Source: Hymenobacter lapidiphilus (lineage in GTDB: Bacteria; Bacteroidota; Bacteroidia; Cytophagales; Hymenobacteraceae). From it: a stretch of DNA of 64,000 nucleotides. Shown here piece after piece: positions 17,029 to 27,100 of this stretch (its first letter is position 1; each line of letters opens with the position of its first letter). The notes below the pieces were generated by a model. The model was not told where the DNA came from. It was given only the letters and a program-made list of their open reading frames with translations, and did no database searches. The translations under genes and the position numbers were made by a program. The DNA lies in the NCBI RefSeq assembly GCF_003417065.2, contig NZ_QVLT01000028.1, positions 1 through 64,000 on the forward strand. Direction: 5' to 3'.

Positions 17029-17604
17029 ATGCTGACGCTGCCGGAAGAACTACGCACCCTGGGTAGCATGGCCTTGCTGGCTTTGTCTAAAACGGTGTTT
17101 TTGTGTTCTCGCGCCTATCCGGCAGCCATTGAGCGCGACACCTACCGTTGGGCCATGGAGCAGCGGCAGCAGCGGCGCTGCATTGCGTCAGGGTTTCATT
17201 CGCGGCTGGAGCAGACGGTATATCATTTTCTGCGCCAGGCACCCGAGCAACCCATCTTGTACGTGCTAGGGCGGGGCATTCAGCCAAATACGGCCTCTGA
17301 GCACGAAGCCGACCTGAAACGGGGACATTTGCTATTCATCACTCCTTTCGAGCCCGAGGTGAATGCCGTGAGCTTCGAAACAGCCGCTATTCGCAACCTG
17401 CTGCTGGCCGACATGGCCGACGATTTTTTCATTCCTTACATGACCCCCGGCGGCAATCTGGCGCAGTTGATGGCCGACTCCATGGTCCGCGATAAGCCCC
17501 TGCTCACGCTCGATGTACCCGGCAACGCTGCCCTGGCCCACCCGGGTGTGCGCGTATACCGGCCCGATTGGCTGCTGAACAGCCGCCGCCGGGCCACCTT
17601 TTAG
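17029..17604 (+). CDS. DprA/Smf-like SLOG-fold protein
   Basis: 191 residues. It resembles stand-alone Rossmann-like proteins related to DprA/Smf (SLOG superfamily): KTVFLCSRAYP opens the fold, then IASGFHSRLEQTVYHFL, QPILYVLGRGI, GHLLFITPFEPE, a helix with AAIRNLLLADMADDFFI, and PGGNL near the C-terminus. In DprA the corresponding loop binds single-stranded DNA, but these short homologues lack the DprA C-terminal domain and have no assigned function; some SLOG proteins bind nucleotides. The gene is preceded by a very AT-rich 140-base region and stands alone. Confidence 0.6.
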   Translation: MLTLPEELRTLGSMALLALSKTVFLCSRAYPAAIERDTYRWAMEQRQQRRCIASGFHSRLEQTVYHFLRQAPEQPILYVLGRGIQPNTASEHEADLKRGHLLFITPFEPEVNAVSFETAAIRNLLLADMADDFFIPYMTPGGNLAQLMADSMVRDKPLLTLDVPGNAALAHPGVRVYRPDWLLNSRRRATF

Positions 17605-17743
17605 AGTGTCTTGCCGTAAGAGGTCGGGTAGCCGGGCAAAGGCTGCCGGTTTGCCCGGCCACCCTGTGCCCGGCAGGCCTTTCTGTTCATTCTGTTCCGG
17701 CAACGGCACAATGGTCATTGTAACCTCAGCAAGCAGCTAACTC

Positions 17744-18574
17744 ATGACACTTTCCGACACCCTTTCGAACACCCTGCCCGCCAATTCGCAGTCGAGGGGC
17801 CTACGGACGCTGGCTCGCCTGGGATTCGCCGCCAAAGGCACCGTTTATGGGCTGATGGGCATGTTGGCCCTGCTGGCGGCCACCGGACAGCAGGAAGGCC
17901 AGACGGCCGACAAGAAACAGGCCGTTCAGACGTTGCAGAGCCTGCCCGGCGGCCCCGTGTTGCTGGGGCTTATTGCGCTGGGGCTGCTCGCCTACATTGT
18001 GTGGCGGGTGGTGCAGGCAGTGCGCGACACCGAAGACAAAGGCAGCGACACTGCCGGCATTGCACGGCGCCTGGGCTACGCCGCCAGCGGCTTGGTGTAT
18101 GCCAGCCTGGCCTGGTATGCCGCCCAGCTGGCCCTAAGCGGCTCGGCCGACAGCAGCGGTAACGCCCAGCAAACCCTCACGGCCCGGGTGCTGGCCTGGC
18201 CCGGCGGCGACTGGATTATTATGCTGGTAGGAGTAGCCACTATCGGGGTTGGCCTTTACCAATTTTACCAGGCGTATTCCGGCAGGTTCCACAAGCATGT
18301 GCAGGGCAGCGACATTCCGGGCGGCCAGCAGAACACGGTGTACCGGCTGGGGCAAATAGGCTACACGGCCCGGGGCATTGTGCTGGGCATCATCGGCTAC
18401 TTCTTCATCCAGGCCGGTCAACAGTCGCGCGCCACGGCCGTTGGCAGCACCGATGAGGCGTTCGACCTGCTGGCCAGCATGGGGCCGGTGGTACTAGGCG
18501 TTGTGGCGCTGGGCCTGATGGCATACGGCCTCTACATGCTGGTGCAGGCCAAATACCCCGTACTAAAGGTGTAG
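17744..18574 (+). CDS. DUF1206 integral membrane protein
   Basis: 276 residues with six predicted membrane helices arranged as three DUF1206 repeats. Each begins with a variant of LARLGFAAKGTVYGLMG (about 23-39, 107-124 and 202-219) and ends with a second helix. The length is normal for the family, which has no known function. A long bidirectional hairpin follows. Confidence 0.88.
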   Translation: MTLSDTLSNTLPANSQSRGLRTLARLGFAAKGTVYGLMGMLALLAATGQQEGQTADKKQAVQTLQSLPGGPVLLGLIALGLLAYIVWRVVQAVRDTEDKGSDTAGIARRLGYAASGLVYASLAWYAAQLALSGSADSSGNAQQTLTARVLAWPGGDWIIMLVGVATIGVGLYQFYQAYSGRFHKHVQGSDIPGGQQNTVYRLGQIGYTARGIVLGIIGYFFIQAGQQSRATAVGSTDEAFDLLASMGPVVLGVVALGLMAYGLYMLVQAKYPVLKV

Positions 18575-18580
18575 GGCATG

Positions 18581-18646
18581 TTTTCATATTAACATAAGCG
18601 CGTCATCTGGCCTCGGCCGGATGACGCGCTTGTGTTAATATGAAAA
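18581..18646. terminator. Long bidirectional terminator
   Basis: 27-base arms (18581-18607 and 18620-18646) with one mismatch and a 12-base loop. The ends read ttttc and gaaaa, so each strand finishes its stem with a T-run. It separates the convergent DUF1206 and dehydrogenase genes. Confidence 0.85.
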
Positions 18647-18652
18647 GCGAAC

Positions 18653-19870
18653 CTAATCGGCCACGTAGTCGGCCAGGTACTGGTAGCGGGGCAGGAGCTG
18701 GCCGGCACGGGCAATGGTGGCGCGCTCGATTACCTCATCGGGGCCGCCTTCGGCCAGCAGGTGGGGCAGCACGTGGGAGATGAGCTGGCGGGCGAAGTCA
18801 CGCGAGGCGTTGCGGGGCAGCTCGCAGGGCAGGTTGTCAACGGCCATCACCGTGAGGTGCCCGGGTGCGGAATAGGCGCGGGCCAGCTCGCCGGTGGCGG
18901 GGTTGTAGTCGTAGGCGGGCTCCTGGATGGTGGTGCTGCGGCGGGTGGTGGGCACCGAGCCGTCGATGTCGCAGGTAACGTCGGCAATGGTGTTGATGCG
19001 GAAATAGGGGCGGCGGGTGTCTTCCTCGGCAAACAGGCGCGGGGCCTGGGGGTGCCAGTAAGCGCAGGCAATCAGCAGGTCGGTAACGGGCAGGAAGTTC
19101 TGGAAGGTGCTCTCGTATTGCTCGGGGTGGCGGTGGAAATCGGGCGTATCCCAGACGCGGCCGTCGCGGCGGCGGTTGTAGTCGGAAGAGCGCAGCTGGG
19201 TATACACCGGCTCGTTGAAATCGAGGTAGAGGTAATCGTACACGCTCACCCGGCGAATTCCCATCAGCTCGAGCACCTCCACCGCGCCCTGGGCCACGCG
19301 GCCGGTGCCGGTTACCACTATTTTGATGGGCGGCAGCTTTTTCACCTTGAAAAACTCCTCCTGCATATCCTCCATATCCACGCACTCGTAGGCGGGCTTG
19401 AGCTGGAACAGGTCGTGCTTACGGCCGTAGGTGAGCAGGCCGTTGTAGGCGCCTACAATGCCCGCCCAGCGCCCAAACGCCACAATGCGCTGGCCCTGCT
19501 CGTCGGTGAGCAGCTCGTAATCGATGAGCGTGATGTTGCGGGCCAGCACCTGGCGCAGCAGCTCGCGGTTGGCGGGCTGCTTCTTGATGGTGTGGGAAAA
19601 GAAGCAGTAGGTTTTGTTAGGCAGCAGGTCGGCCACCGGCACTTCCTTCACGCCCATCAACACGTCGCAGTCGGCCACGCTAGGGCGCACCTCCAGGCCC
19701 ACATCGCGGTACTCCTGGTCGGCAAAAGCGCGAATTTCGCTCTGCTGGGCTACTATCGTCAGGCCCGGAAAATGGTCCTGGGCCTCGATGCACTTTTTGG
19801 GAGTAAGCGGAACGCGCTTATCGGGGGGCGTTTTGCCTTCGCGCAGCAGACCGATGGTAAGAGTAGGCAT
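18653..19870 (-). CDS. Alanine dehydrogenase/saccharopine dehydrogenase-like NAD(P) oxidoreductase
   Basis: 405 residues from MPTLTIGLLREGKTPPDKRV (16 upstream codons excluded). It has the two-domain plan of the alanine dehydrogenase/PNT and lysine-forming saccharopine dehydrogenase family: substrate motif REGKTPPDKRVPLTP at 10-24, FFSHTIKKQ near 90, and a Rossmann fold beginning IKIVVTGTGRVAQGA. The NTIADVTCDIDGSVP segment is closest to saccharopine dehydrogenase (NAD+, L-lysine forming). Bacteroidota often carry one such gene without a proven substrate, so I leave the symbol blank. Divergent from gcvP. Confidence 0.78.
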   Translation of the reverse strand: MPTLTIGLLREGKTPPDKRVPLTPKKCIEAQDHFPGLTIVAQQSEIRAFADQEYRDVGLEVRPSVADCDVLMGVKEVPVADLLPNKTYCFFSHTIKKQPANRELLRQVLARNITLIDYELLTDEQGQRIVAFGRWAGIVGAYNGLLTYGRKHDLFQLKPAYECVDMEDMQEEFFKVKKLPPIKIVVTGTGRVAQGAVEVLELMGIRRVSVYDYLYLDFNEPVYTQLRSSDYNRRRDGRVWDTPDFHRHPEQYESTFQNFLPVTDLLIACAYWHPQAPRLFAEEDTRRPYFRINTIADVTCDIDGSVPTTRRSTTIQEPAYDYNPATGELARAYSAPGHLTVMAVDNLPCELPRNASRDFARQLISHVLPHLLAEGGPDEVIERATIARAGQLLPRYQYLADYVAD

Positions 19871-20042
19871 AAGCAGTAGTTGGATGGGATGGGGCTTAAA
19901 GGTAGCAAGCCCACCCAAGTTGCGGGCAGTTTATAGTGGCTCTGCGGCCGTGGCCAGTCACAGAATCCGAAATGCGCCTGCTTCTGGCAGCGGCGGCAAA
20001 CATTTGCCCGCTTATCGGTTTAAGGGTGAAGCCTTTTCGCGC

Positions 20043-20050
20043 TACCTTTG
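20043..20050 (+). promoter_or_regulatory. gcvP promoter -7 element TACCTTTG
   Basis: Exact TAnnTTTG match 48 bases before the gcvP start codon. A matching -33 TTTG is not obvious. No glycine-riboswitch-like structure was recognised in the leader. Confidence 0.45.
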
Positions 20051-20098
20051 TTGGAGGTTCTACCCAAGCCTTTCGTTGCCACCCTCATCCACCTCTTT

Positions 20099-23023
20099 AT
20101 GTTGCTGAAGACCAAGCCCGCCGATGTGTTCGTGGACCGCCACAATGGACCCGATGCAACCGGCGTAGCCGAAATGCTACGTGTTATCGGCGTCGAGTCG
20201 ATTGACCAGCTCATCGACGAAACCGTGCCGGCGGCCATCCGTCTCAAAAAGCCGCTGAACCTACCTACGGCCCTCACGGAGCGGGCTTTTCTAGCCAAGT
20301 TCAAAGGCATTGCCGAGAAGAACCAGCTGTTCAAGAACTACATCGGCCTGGGCTACCACCCTACCCAGCTGCCGGCTGTTATTCAGCGCAACATCCTCGA
20401 GAATCCGGGCTGGTACACGGCCTACACGCCTTACCAGGCCGAAATTGCCCAGGGTCGCCTCGAAGCCCTCATCAACTACCAGACGATGGTGATGGAGCTC
20501 ACGGGCCTCGATATTGCCAACGCCAGCCTGCTCGACGAAGGCACTGCCGCCGCCGAGACGCTGCACATGTTCCACTCGCTCAGCAAGAAGAAGAACGCCA
20601 CGCGCTACTTCGTCTCCGAGCAGGTGCTGCCCCAGACCATCGACGTACTGCGCACCCGCGCCACGCCGCTGGGCATTGAACTGGTTATTGGCGACCACCG
20701 CACCGCCGACCTTGCCGACGAGTCGTTTTTCGGCGCTATCCTGCAGTACCCGGCCGCCGACGGCGCCGTGTACGACTACACCGACTTCATTACCAAGGCC
20801 CACGAGCACAACCTGTTCGTGACCGTAGCGGCCGATTTGCTGTCGCTGACGCTGCTCACGCCTCCCGGCGAGATGGGCGCCGACGCCGTGGTGGGTAACT
20901 CGCAGCGCTTCGGCGTGCCGATGGGCTACGGCGGCCCGCACGCTGGTTTCCTGGCCACCCGCGACCAGTTCAAGCGCGTGATTCCGGGCCGCATTATCGG
21001 CCAGAGCATCGATGCGGCCGGCAACAAGGCCTACCGCATGGCTTTGCAAACCCGCGAGCAGCACATCCGCCGCGAGAAGGCTACCAGCAACATCTGTACT
21101 GCCCAGGTTCTCTTGAGTGTGCTGGCCGGCATGTACGCCGTGTACCACGGCCCCCAGCGCCTGCGCCAGTTCGCCAGTAACATCCACGCCCAGGCCCAGG
21201 TATTGGCCGGCGCCTTGGGTGAGCTGGGCCTGAACCAGCGCAACGAGTTCTACTTCGATACGCTCGACATCAAGCTGGAAAGCGAGGAGCTGCAGAACGC
21301 GGTGAAGAAAGAAGCCGAAGCCGCCCGCATCAACTTCCGCTATTTCTCCGAGCACGGCACACCCCGCGTGGGCATCTCGCTCAACCAGAATACCGAAATT
21401 GAGGACGTGCAGGACATCGTGGCCGTGTTTGCCAAGGTGCTCGGTAAGGACGCGCCCCAAGTGGAGCTGCCCACCGAGGTGGACGTGAACTGGGACGACG
21501 TGCTGATTCGCAAGAGCGACTACCTGACGCACCCCATCTTCAACACCCACCACTCCGAGCATGAGATGCTGCGCTACATGAAGCAGCTCGAAAACAAGGA
21601 CCTGAGCCTGGCACACTCCATGATTGCGCTCGGCTCGTGTACCATGAAGCTCAACGCCACGGCCGAGATGATTCCGGTTACCTGGCCCGAAATCGGCAAC
21701 CTGCACCCGTTCGCGCCCCGCGAGCAGGCCCAGGGCTACGCCGAAATCTTCGCCGACCTGGAGAAGTGGCTGTGCGAGGTGACTGGCTTTGATGCCGTAT
21801 CGTTGCAGCCCAACTCGGGCGCTCAGGGCGAGTACGCCGGCCTGCTGGCCATCAAAGGCTACCACGATTCGCGCGGCGACCAACACCGCAACGTGGCCCT
21901 GATTCCGGCTTCGGCCCACGGCACCAACCCCGCGTCGGCCGTTATGGCCGGCATGCAGGTGGTAGTGGTGAAGAGCACCGAGGATGGCAACATCGACGTG
22001 GCCGATCTGGAGGCCAAAGCCACCCAGTACGCCGACAAGCTGAGCTGCCTGATGGTGACGTACCCCAGCACCCACGGCGTGTATGAGGAAACCATCATCG
22101 ATATCTGCCAGACCATCCACAACCACGGCGGCCGGGTATACATGGACGGCGCCAATATGAATGCCCAGGTGGGCCTTACCTCGCCCGCCATCATCGGGGC
22201 CGACGTGTGCCACCTGAACCTGCACAAAACGTTCTGCATCCCGCATGGCGGCGGCGGACCCGGCGTGGGCCCCATCGGCGTAGTAGCCGACTTGGCGCCC
22301 TTCCTGCCCGGCCACGTGCTGATTGACGCAGACGGCCGCACGGCCAGCGCCGTTTCGTCGGCGCCGTGGGGTTCGGCCAGCATTCTGCCCATCAGCTACG
22401 CCTACATCAACATGATGGGCGGCGAGGGGCTGACGGAAGCCACGCGCATTGCTATTCTGAACGCTAACTACATCAAGGCCAAGCTAGAGGAGCACTACCC
22501 GGTGCTTTACACCGGCGCCAATGGCCGTTGCGCCCACGAGATGATTCTGGATTGCCGCCAGTTCAAAAAGGCCGGCATCGAGGTGGAAGACATTGCCAAG
22601 CGCCTGATGGACTACGGTTTCCACGCGCCTACGGTAAGCTTCCCGGTAGCCGGTACGCTGATGGTGGAGCCTACCGAAAGCGAAAGCAAGGAGGAGCTGG
22701 ACCGCTTCATTGAAGCCATGATTTCCATTCGCATGGAGGTAGCAGAGGTAGAAGAAGGCCGCGCCGATGCCAAGGATAACCTGCTCAAGCACGCCCCGCA
22801 CACGGCGGCCACCGTGCTCGTGCACGACTGGACGCGCCCCTACTCGCGCGAGCAGGCCGTGTACCCCACCGAGTACGCCCGCGCCTACAAGTTCTGGCCG
22901 TCCGTGTCGCGCATCGACTCGGCCTACGGCGACCGGAACCTCATCTGCTCCTGCACCTCGGTGGATGAGTACGTGGACGCCGAAGAGCAGCTCGTACAGG
23001 CCGACAAAGGCCCGTCATATTAG
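20099..23023 (+). CDS. gcvP: Glycine dehydrogenase (decarboxylating), P protein
   Basis: Decarboxylates glycine and passes the aminomethyl group to lipoyl-H protein in the glycine cleavage system. 974 residues from [19 protein letters not shown], full length for the fused homodimeric form. N-terminal half: [14 protein letters not shown] and [21 protein letters not shown]-terminal half: the PLP lysine Lys710 in [17 protein letters not shown]. The gene stands alone; gcvT and gcvH are not in the window. The stop codon lies within the first unit of a TTAGGGC tandem repeat. Confidence 0.97.
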   Translation: MLLKTKPADVFVDRHNGPDATGVAEMLRVIGVESIDQLIDETVPAAIRLKKPLNLPTALTERAFLAKFKGIAEKNQLFKNYIGLGYHPTQLPAVIQRNILENPGWYTAYTPYQAEIAQGRLEALINYQTMVMELTGLDIANASLLDEGTAAAETLHMFHSLSKKKNATRYFVSEQVLPQTIDVLRTRATPLGIELVIGDHRTADLADESFFGAILQYPAADGAVYDYTDFITKAHEHNLFVTVAADLLSLTLLTPPGEMGADAVVGNSQRFGVPMGYGGPHAGFLATRDQFKRVIPGRIIGQSIDAAGNKAYRMALQTREQHIRREKATSNICTAQVLLSVLAGMYAVYHGPQRLRQFASNIHAQAQVLAGALGELGLNQRNEFYFDTLDIKLESEELQNAVKKEAEAARINFRYFSEHGTPRVGISLNQNTEIEDVQDIVAVFAKVLGKDAPQVELPTEVDVNWDDVLIRKSDYLTHPIFNTHHSEHEMLRYMKQLENKDLSLAHSMIALGSCTMKLNATAEMIPVTWPEIGNLHPFAPREQAQGYAEIFADLEKWLCEVTGFDAVSLQPNSGAQGEYAGLLAIKGYHDSRGDQHRNVALIPASAHGTNPASAVMAGMQVVVVKSTEDGNIDVADLEAKATQYADKLSCLMVTYPSTHGVYEETIIDICQTIHNHGGRVYMDGANMNAQVGLTSPAIIGADVCHLNLHKTFCIPHGGGGPGVGPIGVVADLAPFLPGHVLIDADGRTASAVSSAPWGSASILPISYAYINMMGGEGLTEATRIAILNANYIKAKLEEHYPVLYTGANGRCAHEMILDCRQFKKAGIEVEDIAKRLMDYGFHAPTVSFPVAGTLMVEPTESESKEELDRFIEAMISIRMEVAEVEEGRADAKDNLLKHAPHTAATVLVHDWTRPYSREQAVYPTEYARAYKFWPSVSRIDSAYGDRNLICSCTSVDEYVDAEEQLVQADKGPSY

Positions 23024-23047
23024 GGCTTAGGGCTTAGGGCTTAGGGC
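23020..23047. repeat. Four tandem copies of TTAGGGC
   Basis: A perfect heptanucleotide array directly at the gcvP stop codon, TAG being part of the first unit. Four units make a candidate length-variable microsatellite. Confidence 0.85.
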
Positions 23048-23062
23048 TTAAAATGTATGTAG

Positions 23063-23099
23063 AAGGTCCCGCAACGATTGTTGCGGGACCTTTCTTTTT
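23063..23099 (+). terminator. gcvP terminator
   Basis: Perfect 12-base arms aaggtcccgcaa / ttgcgggacctt around a 6-base loop, followed by tctttttgg. Confidence 0.9.
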
Positions 23100-23118
23100 G
23101 GCCGATTGAGCCAATAAC

Positions 23119-23162
23119 CGCAAGGGTGTAGAAACGCATCCTTGCGTCTCTACACCCTTGCG
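23119..23162. repeat. Hairpin repeat
   Basis: 20-base arms beginning cgcaagggtgtagaaacgca, one mismatch, 4-base loop. There is no T-tract. It lies between the gcvP terminator and the convergent frameshifted membrane protein gene. Confidence 0.75.
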
Positions 23163-23178
23163 GACAACCCTGCAAATC

Positions 23179-23804
23179 CTATAAACTGGCAACTGCCCCA
23201 ATAGCCAGTGCAACGGTCAGGCCCAATCCTAAGCCAGCCCATACTTGGGCGGGCGTGTGGGCATCGAGGACCAGCCGGGCGCGGCTTACGGCAGCGGCCA
23301 AAACCGCGCAGCCGACCAGCCACCAGAGGCCGGCGGTCTGCTGTTGCTGCTGAGATGCAGCAGCAACAGCAGACCAAACGCGCCACCCACACCCACGCTG
23401 TGGGCCGAAATTTTCCAGCGGAGCGTGATGAAAAACGTCAGCAGTACGACCAGCGTCATGCCCGCCATAATCCAGCCGAACAGCGCATCAAATTGACCCG
23501 GCCGGTAGAGCAGCGCGGTGGCGGTGGCGAAACCCACGACGGCCAGTAGCAGCGGTATGGTCCGTTGCTGCCGCTGCCGCAGCTCCACCGAATCGGCGTA
23601 GCCCAGCTGCACGAGTAAAGCGGTGCCCAGTCCGGGCAGGCCCAGCGTGCAGGCGGCCACGATGCCCATTACCAGCCCCCTGCCCGAGGCGGTAGGTATC
23701 AGCACCACACCGGGCAGCTGGTAGCACACGATGTAAAACAGATAAAGCGGTACCAGCAGCGGATGAAACACCGCCGACAGCACCAAGGCCAACAGTCGGG
23801 GCAC
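23179..23804 (-). pseudogene. Frameshifted small membrane protein (PAP2-like)
   Basis: The start codon at 23804 opens a frame encoding a multi-helix membrane protein (MPRLLALVLSAVFHPLLVPL, then several hydrophobic segments and FITLRWKISAHSVGVGG). After GLLLLL the frame runs into unrelated residues and stops at 23286. A second frame continues the protein: GLWWLVGCAVLAAAVSRA, LDAHTPAQVWAGLGLGL, and stops at 23179. The SAH...HTPAQ pattern is that of small PAP2-like membrane proteins common in Bacteroidota. A perfect 17-base inverted repeat sits exactly at the frame change. The gene may be inactive, or the indel may be a sequencing artefact. Confidence 0.75.
23335..23375. repeat. Perfect 17-base inverted repeat at a frameshift site
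   Basis: Arms 23335-23351 and 23359-23375, exact complements, 7-base spacer (gagatgc). It lies inside the interrupted membrane protein gene where the frame changes. Confidence 0.9.
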
Positions 23805-24136
23805 GAGCCGGGAGAGACAAATGAGGAAGGCACCAAAGGTACGCCTATGTTGAGCTGTTAGCTGAGAGCCATTAGCTACTAGCTTTGACTGAGAGAACGG
23901 GGGCTGACAGCTAACGGCTCTCGGCTAGCAGCTAACCAAAAAGGAACCTGTTACCCCATTTCCATTGTCCGTCTTACACTGCCTGACGGGGCGAAAGTTG
24001 TATCTTTCCCGGACCTGAATCGGGCAGCTAAAAGGTCGAACTGACGTCTCTTGCACAAAAGACTTTGTAATTTGTTGTCAGCCAGAACAAAGCTAACGGC
24101 TAGTAGCTGACAGCTAATAGCTTACTGAATACGTTT
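23805..24136. other. Divergent intergenic region with AGCTAAC-type repeats
   Basis: 332 bases. It holds an inverted repeat (gttagctgagagcc at 23857-23870 against ggctctcggctagcagctaac at 23916-23936) and, at 24090-24122, a cluster of agctaacggctagtagctga / agctaatagct units ending 14 bases before the DUF4175 start. A TATCTTTC element at 24001-24008 may be the -7 box. Confidence 0.6.
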
Positions 24137-27100
24137 ATGGGAGTGGAGCAAGACCCCGCGACGACCCGGGCTTTGGACGATGTGCTGGCCCGCCTCGATG
24201 CGTTTAAGCGAAAGTTTTACCTCAGCTTGCTGGTGCGCGGGGCCCTGGTGGCCGGCGGCTTGCTGCTGAGCCTGTTTCTGGTGTTCAACCTACTCGAATA
24301 CTTCCTCTACCTACCCACCTGGGTGCGGGCCGGGCTGCTGTTTGGGTTCGTGGGAGGCATGGTGTACGCCTTCGTGCGCTGGATTTGGCAGCCGCTGGCG
24401 GCCCTTACGCACCTGCGCCGCATGCTCAGCGACGAGCAAGCCGCCCGCCGGGTGGGGGAGCTGTTCCCCGACGTGCAGGATAAGCTGCTTAACGCGCTGC
24501 AGTTGCGCGGACAGGCCCAGGAAAACGCGCTGCTGGCCGCCAGTCTGGAGCAGCGGGCCGGGCAGCTGCGGGGCGTTGAGTTTTCGCAGGGAATTGATAT
24601 TCAGCGCCAGACGCGGCCGCTGTGGAAGTACGTGGCCGTGCCCGCGGGCGTGGTGGCGGTGCTGCTGCTGGCTTACCCGGCTTTTTTCGTGCAGGGTACC
24701 GGCCGCATCCTCAACTACAACCAGAAATACAGTCCGCCCGCGCCGTTTACGTTTGTGGTGGAGAATAAGAGCCTGACCGCATTCAAGGGCGAGGATTTCA
24801 GCCTGAACGTGACGGTGGAAGGGGAGGTGCTACCCAACGAAATCAGCATTCAGTACGAGGGCAAGGAGCGCCGCCTGACCCGCGAAACCGGTAACCATTT
24901 CCGCTACGACTTCAAGCAGCTGCGCCAGAACGTGGACTTCCAGCTGGCCGCGGCGGGCTTTTCGTCTTCCGAATACAAGCTGAAGGTAAAGGCCCGGCCT
25001 AACCTGCGCGACTTCGCCATCCGGGCCGTGTACCCGGCCTACGTGGGCCGGCCGGCCGAAACCATCCGCAACACCGGCAACCTGACGGTGCCCGAGGGCA
25101 CGGAACTGCGCTGGGAGTTCCAGACCGAAGCCACCGACCAGCTGCAGCTAAACTTCCAGAACCCGGCCGAAACCGTGGCCGCCACGCCTGACGAGGCTGC
25201 CGCTGGCCAGTTTTATCTGCGCCGCCGGGCCCGCCGGAGCCAGAACTACGCCGTACGCCTGCGCAACGCCGCCAGCCCCAACCGCGACCCGATTGAGTAC
25301 CAACTGACCGTTGTTGCGGACGCGGTGCCCGAGGTGACGCTCGAAAGCTTTCAGGATACCACGGCCCGGCAGTTTCTGGCTTTGGGCGGCAACCTGCGCG
25401 ACGACTACGGCTTCTCGCGCCTGCAGCTGCACTACCGCATCCTCGGCAAGAACAACCCGAACGCCGCCTACCAGACCCGCGCCCTACCGCTGGGCGCGGG
25501 CCCCAGCCAGAGCTACGCCTACGCCTGGGACGTGCGCCGGCTCAGCTTGAAGCCCGGCGACCGGCTTGAATACTTTGTGCAGGTGTGGGACAACGACGGC
25601 GTGAACGGGGCCAAGCCCGGCCGGAGCCGGGTGGCCGAGTTCCGGCTGCCCTCGCGCACCGAGCAGCGCCAGCAACTGGCTTCCCAGAGCCAGGCCATGC
25701 AGAGCGAGCTGAGCCAGGCGGCCCAGGACTCGAAGAAGATGGAGCGCGAGTTGGCCAAGGCCCAGGACAAGCTGAAAGTGAAGCGCGACCTCAACTTCCA
25801 GGACCGCAAGCAGCTCAAGGACATGCTCGATGGCAAGCAGCAGATGGACCAGGCCCTGGCCGACCTCAAGCGCCAGTTCGAGCAGTTGCAGGAGCAGCAG
25901 AACCAGCTCGACCCGCAGAAAAACGAGGAGTTGGCCGAGAAAGCCAAGGAGCTGCAGAAGCTGATGGACGACCTGCTCGACCCCGAAACCAAGAAGCTCT
26001 ATGAGGAGCTGCGCAAGCTGCTCGAACAGCAGGAAGACCAGAATCAGCCCGACATTCAGAAACTATTGCAGCAGCTCGAAAACAAGGAAAACACCCTGCA
26101 GAAGGAGCTGGAGCGGGCCCTCGAAATGTTCAAGCAGTTGCGGTTTGAACAGAAGCAGGACCAGGCCCTCGAAAAGCTCCAGCAACTGGCCCAGGAGCAG
26201 CAGAAACTAGCCGAGCAAACCGAGAAGAACGACAAGCAGAACCCCGACAATAAGCTCAGCAACGAGCAACAGAAAGCCAAGAACGAAGACCTCAAAAACC
26301 AGCAGACCGAGCAGCAGCAGAAGTTTGAGGAGGTGAAGGAAGACCTCAAAAATCTCAAGGAACTAGACAAGCAACTCGACGGCGAAAACGGAGCCGACGA
26401 GATGAAGCAGGACCAGCAGGAGGTGGACCAGCAGCAGCAGCAAAGCCAGCAGCAGCTGGGTAAAAACCAGAACCAGAAGGCTTCCCAAAGCCAGAGCAAG
26501 GCTGCCCAGAAGATGCAGCAGATGGCTCAGCAAATGCAGCAGCAAATGGAGCAGGAGGAATCGGACCAGCAACAGGAGAACATTGACGACCTGCGCGACA
26601 TCCTCGAAAACCTGCTCAAGCTCAGCTTCGATGAGGAGGGCCTTATGCAGCAGTTCCGGCAGGTGGACCAGAGCGACCCGCGCTTCGTGCAGCTCGGCCA
26701 GACCCAGCGCAAGCTCAAAGACGACGCCCGCGTAGTGCAGGATTCGCTGTACGCGCTGGCCAGCCGCGTTTCCCAGATTAAGAGCTTCGTGACCCGCGAG
26801 GTGGGCGAGATGAACGGCCGCATGGACGAGGCGCTCGACCAGATAAAACAGCGCAATGTGGGCCGGGCCACCAGCTCGCAGCAGCAGGCCATGACCAGCA
26901 TGAACAACCTGGCCCTGATGCTCAACGATGCCCTGCAGCAGATGCAGCAGCAGCAGCGCGAAAGCCAGAGCCAGCAACAGATGCAGGGTGGGGGCAAGCC
27001 GGGCCGCAAGAAGAAAAAGGGTAGCTCGGCCGGCGAGGGCCAGATGGGCCGCATGCAGCAACAACTCAATCAGCAGATTCAGCAGCTCCAGCAGAGTGGT

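Noticed and set aside
20051..20098. Looked for a glycine riboswitch ahead of gcvP
   Set aside because: The leader after the promoter element is only about 45 bases, too short for a glycine aptamer.
20291..22315. 674-codon open frame on the minus strand across gcvP
   Set aside because: Antisense shadow in a GC-rich gene; His/Gly/Val-rich composition with no motifs, while the plus-strand gcvP is unmistakable.
23020..23047. TTAGGGC array considered as CRISPR or telomere-like repeat
   Set aside because: Units are contiguous with no spacers and there are only four; there is no sign of a chromosome end.
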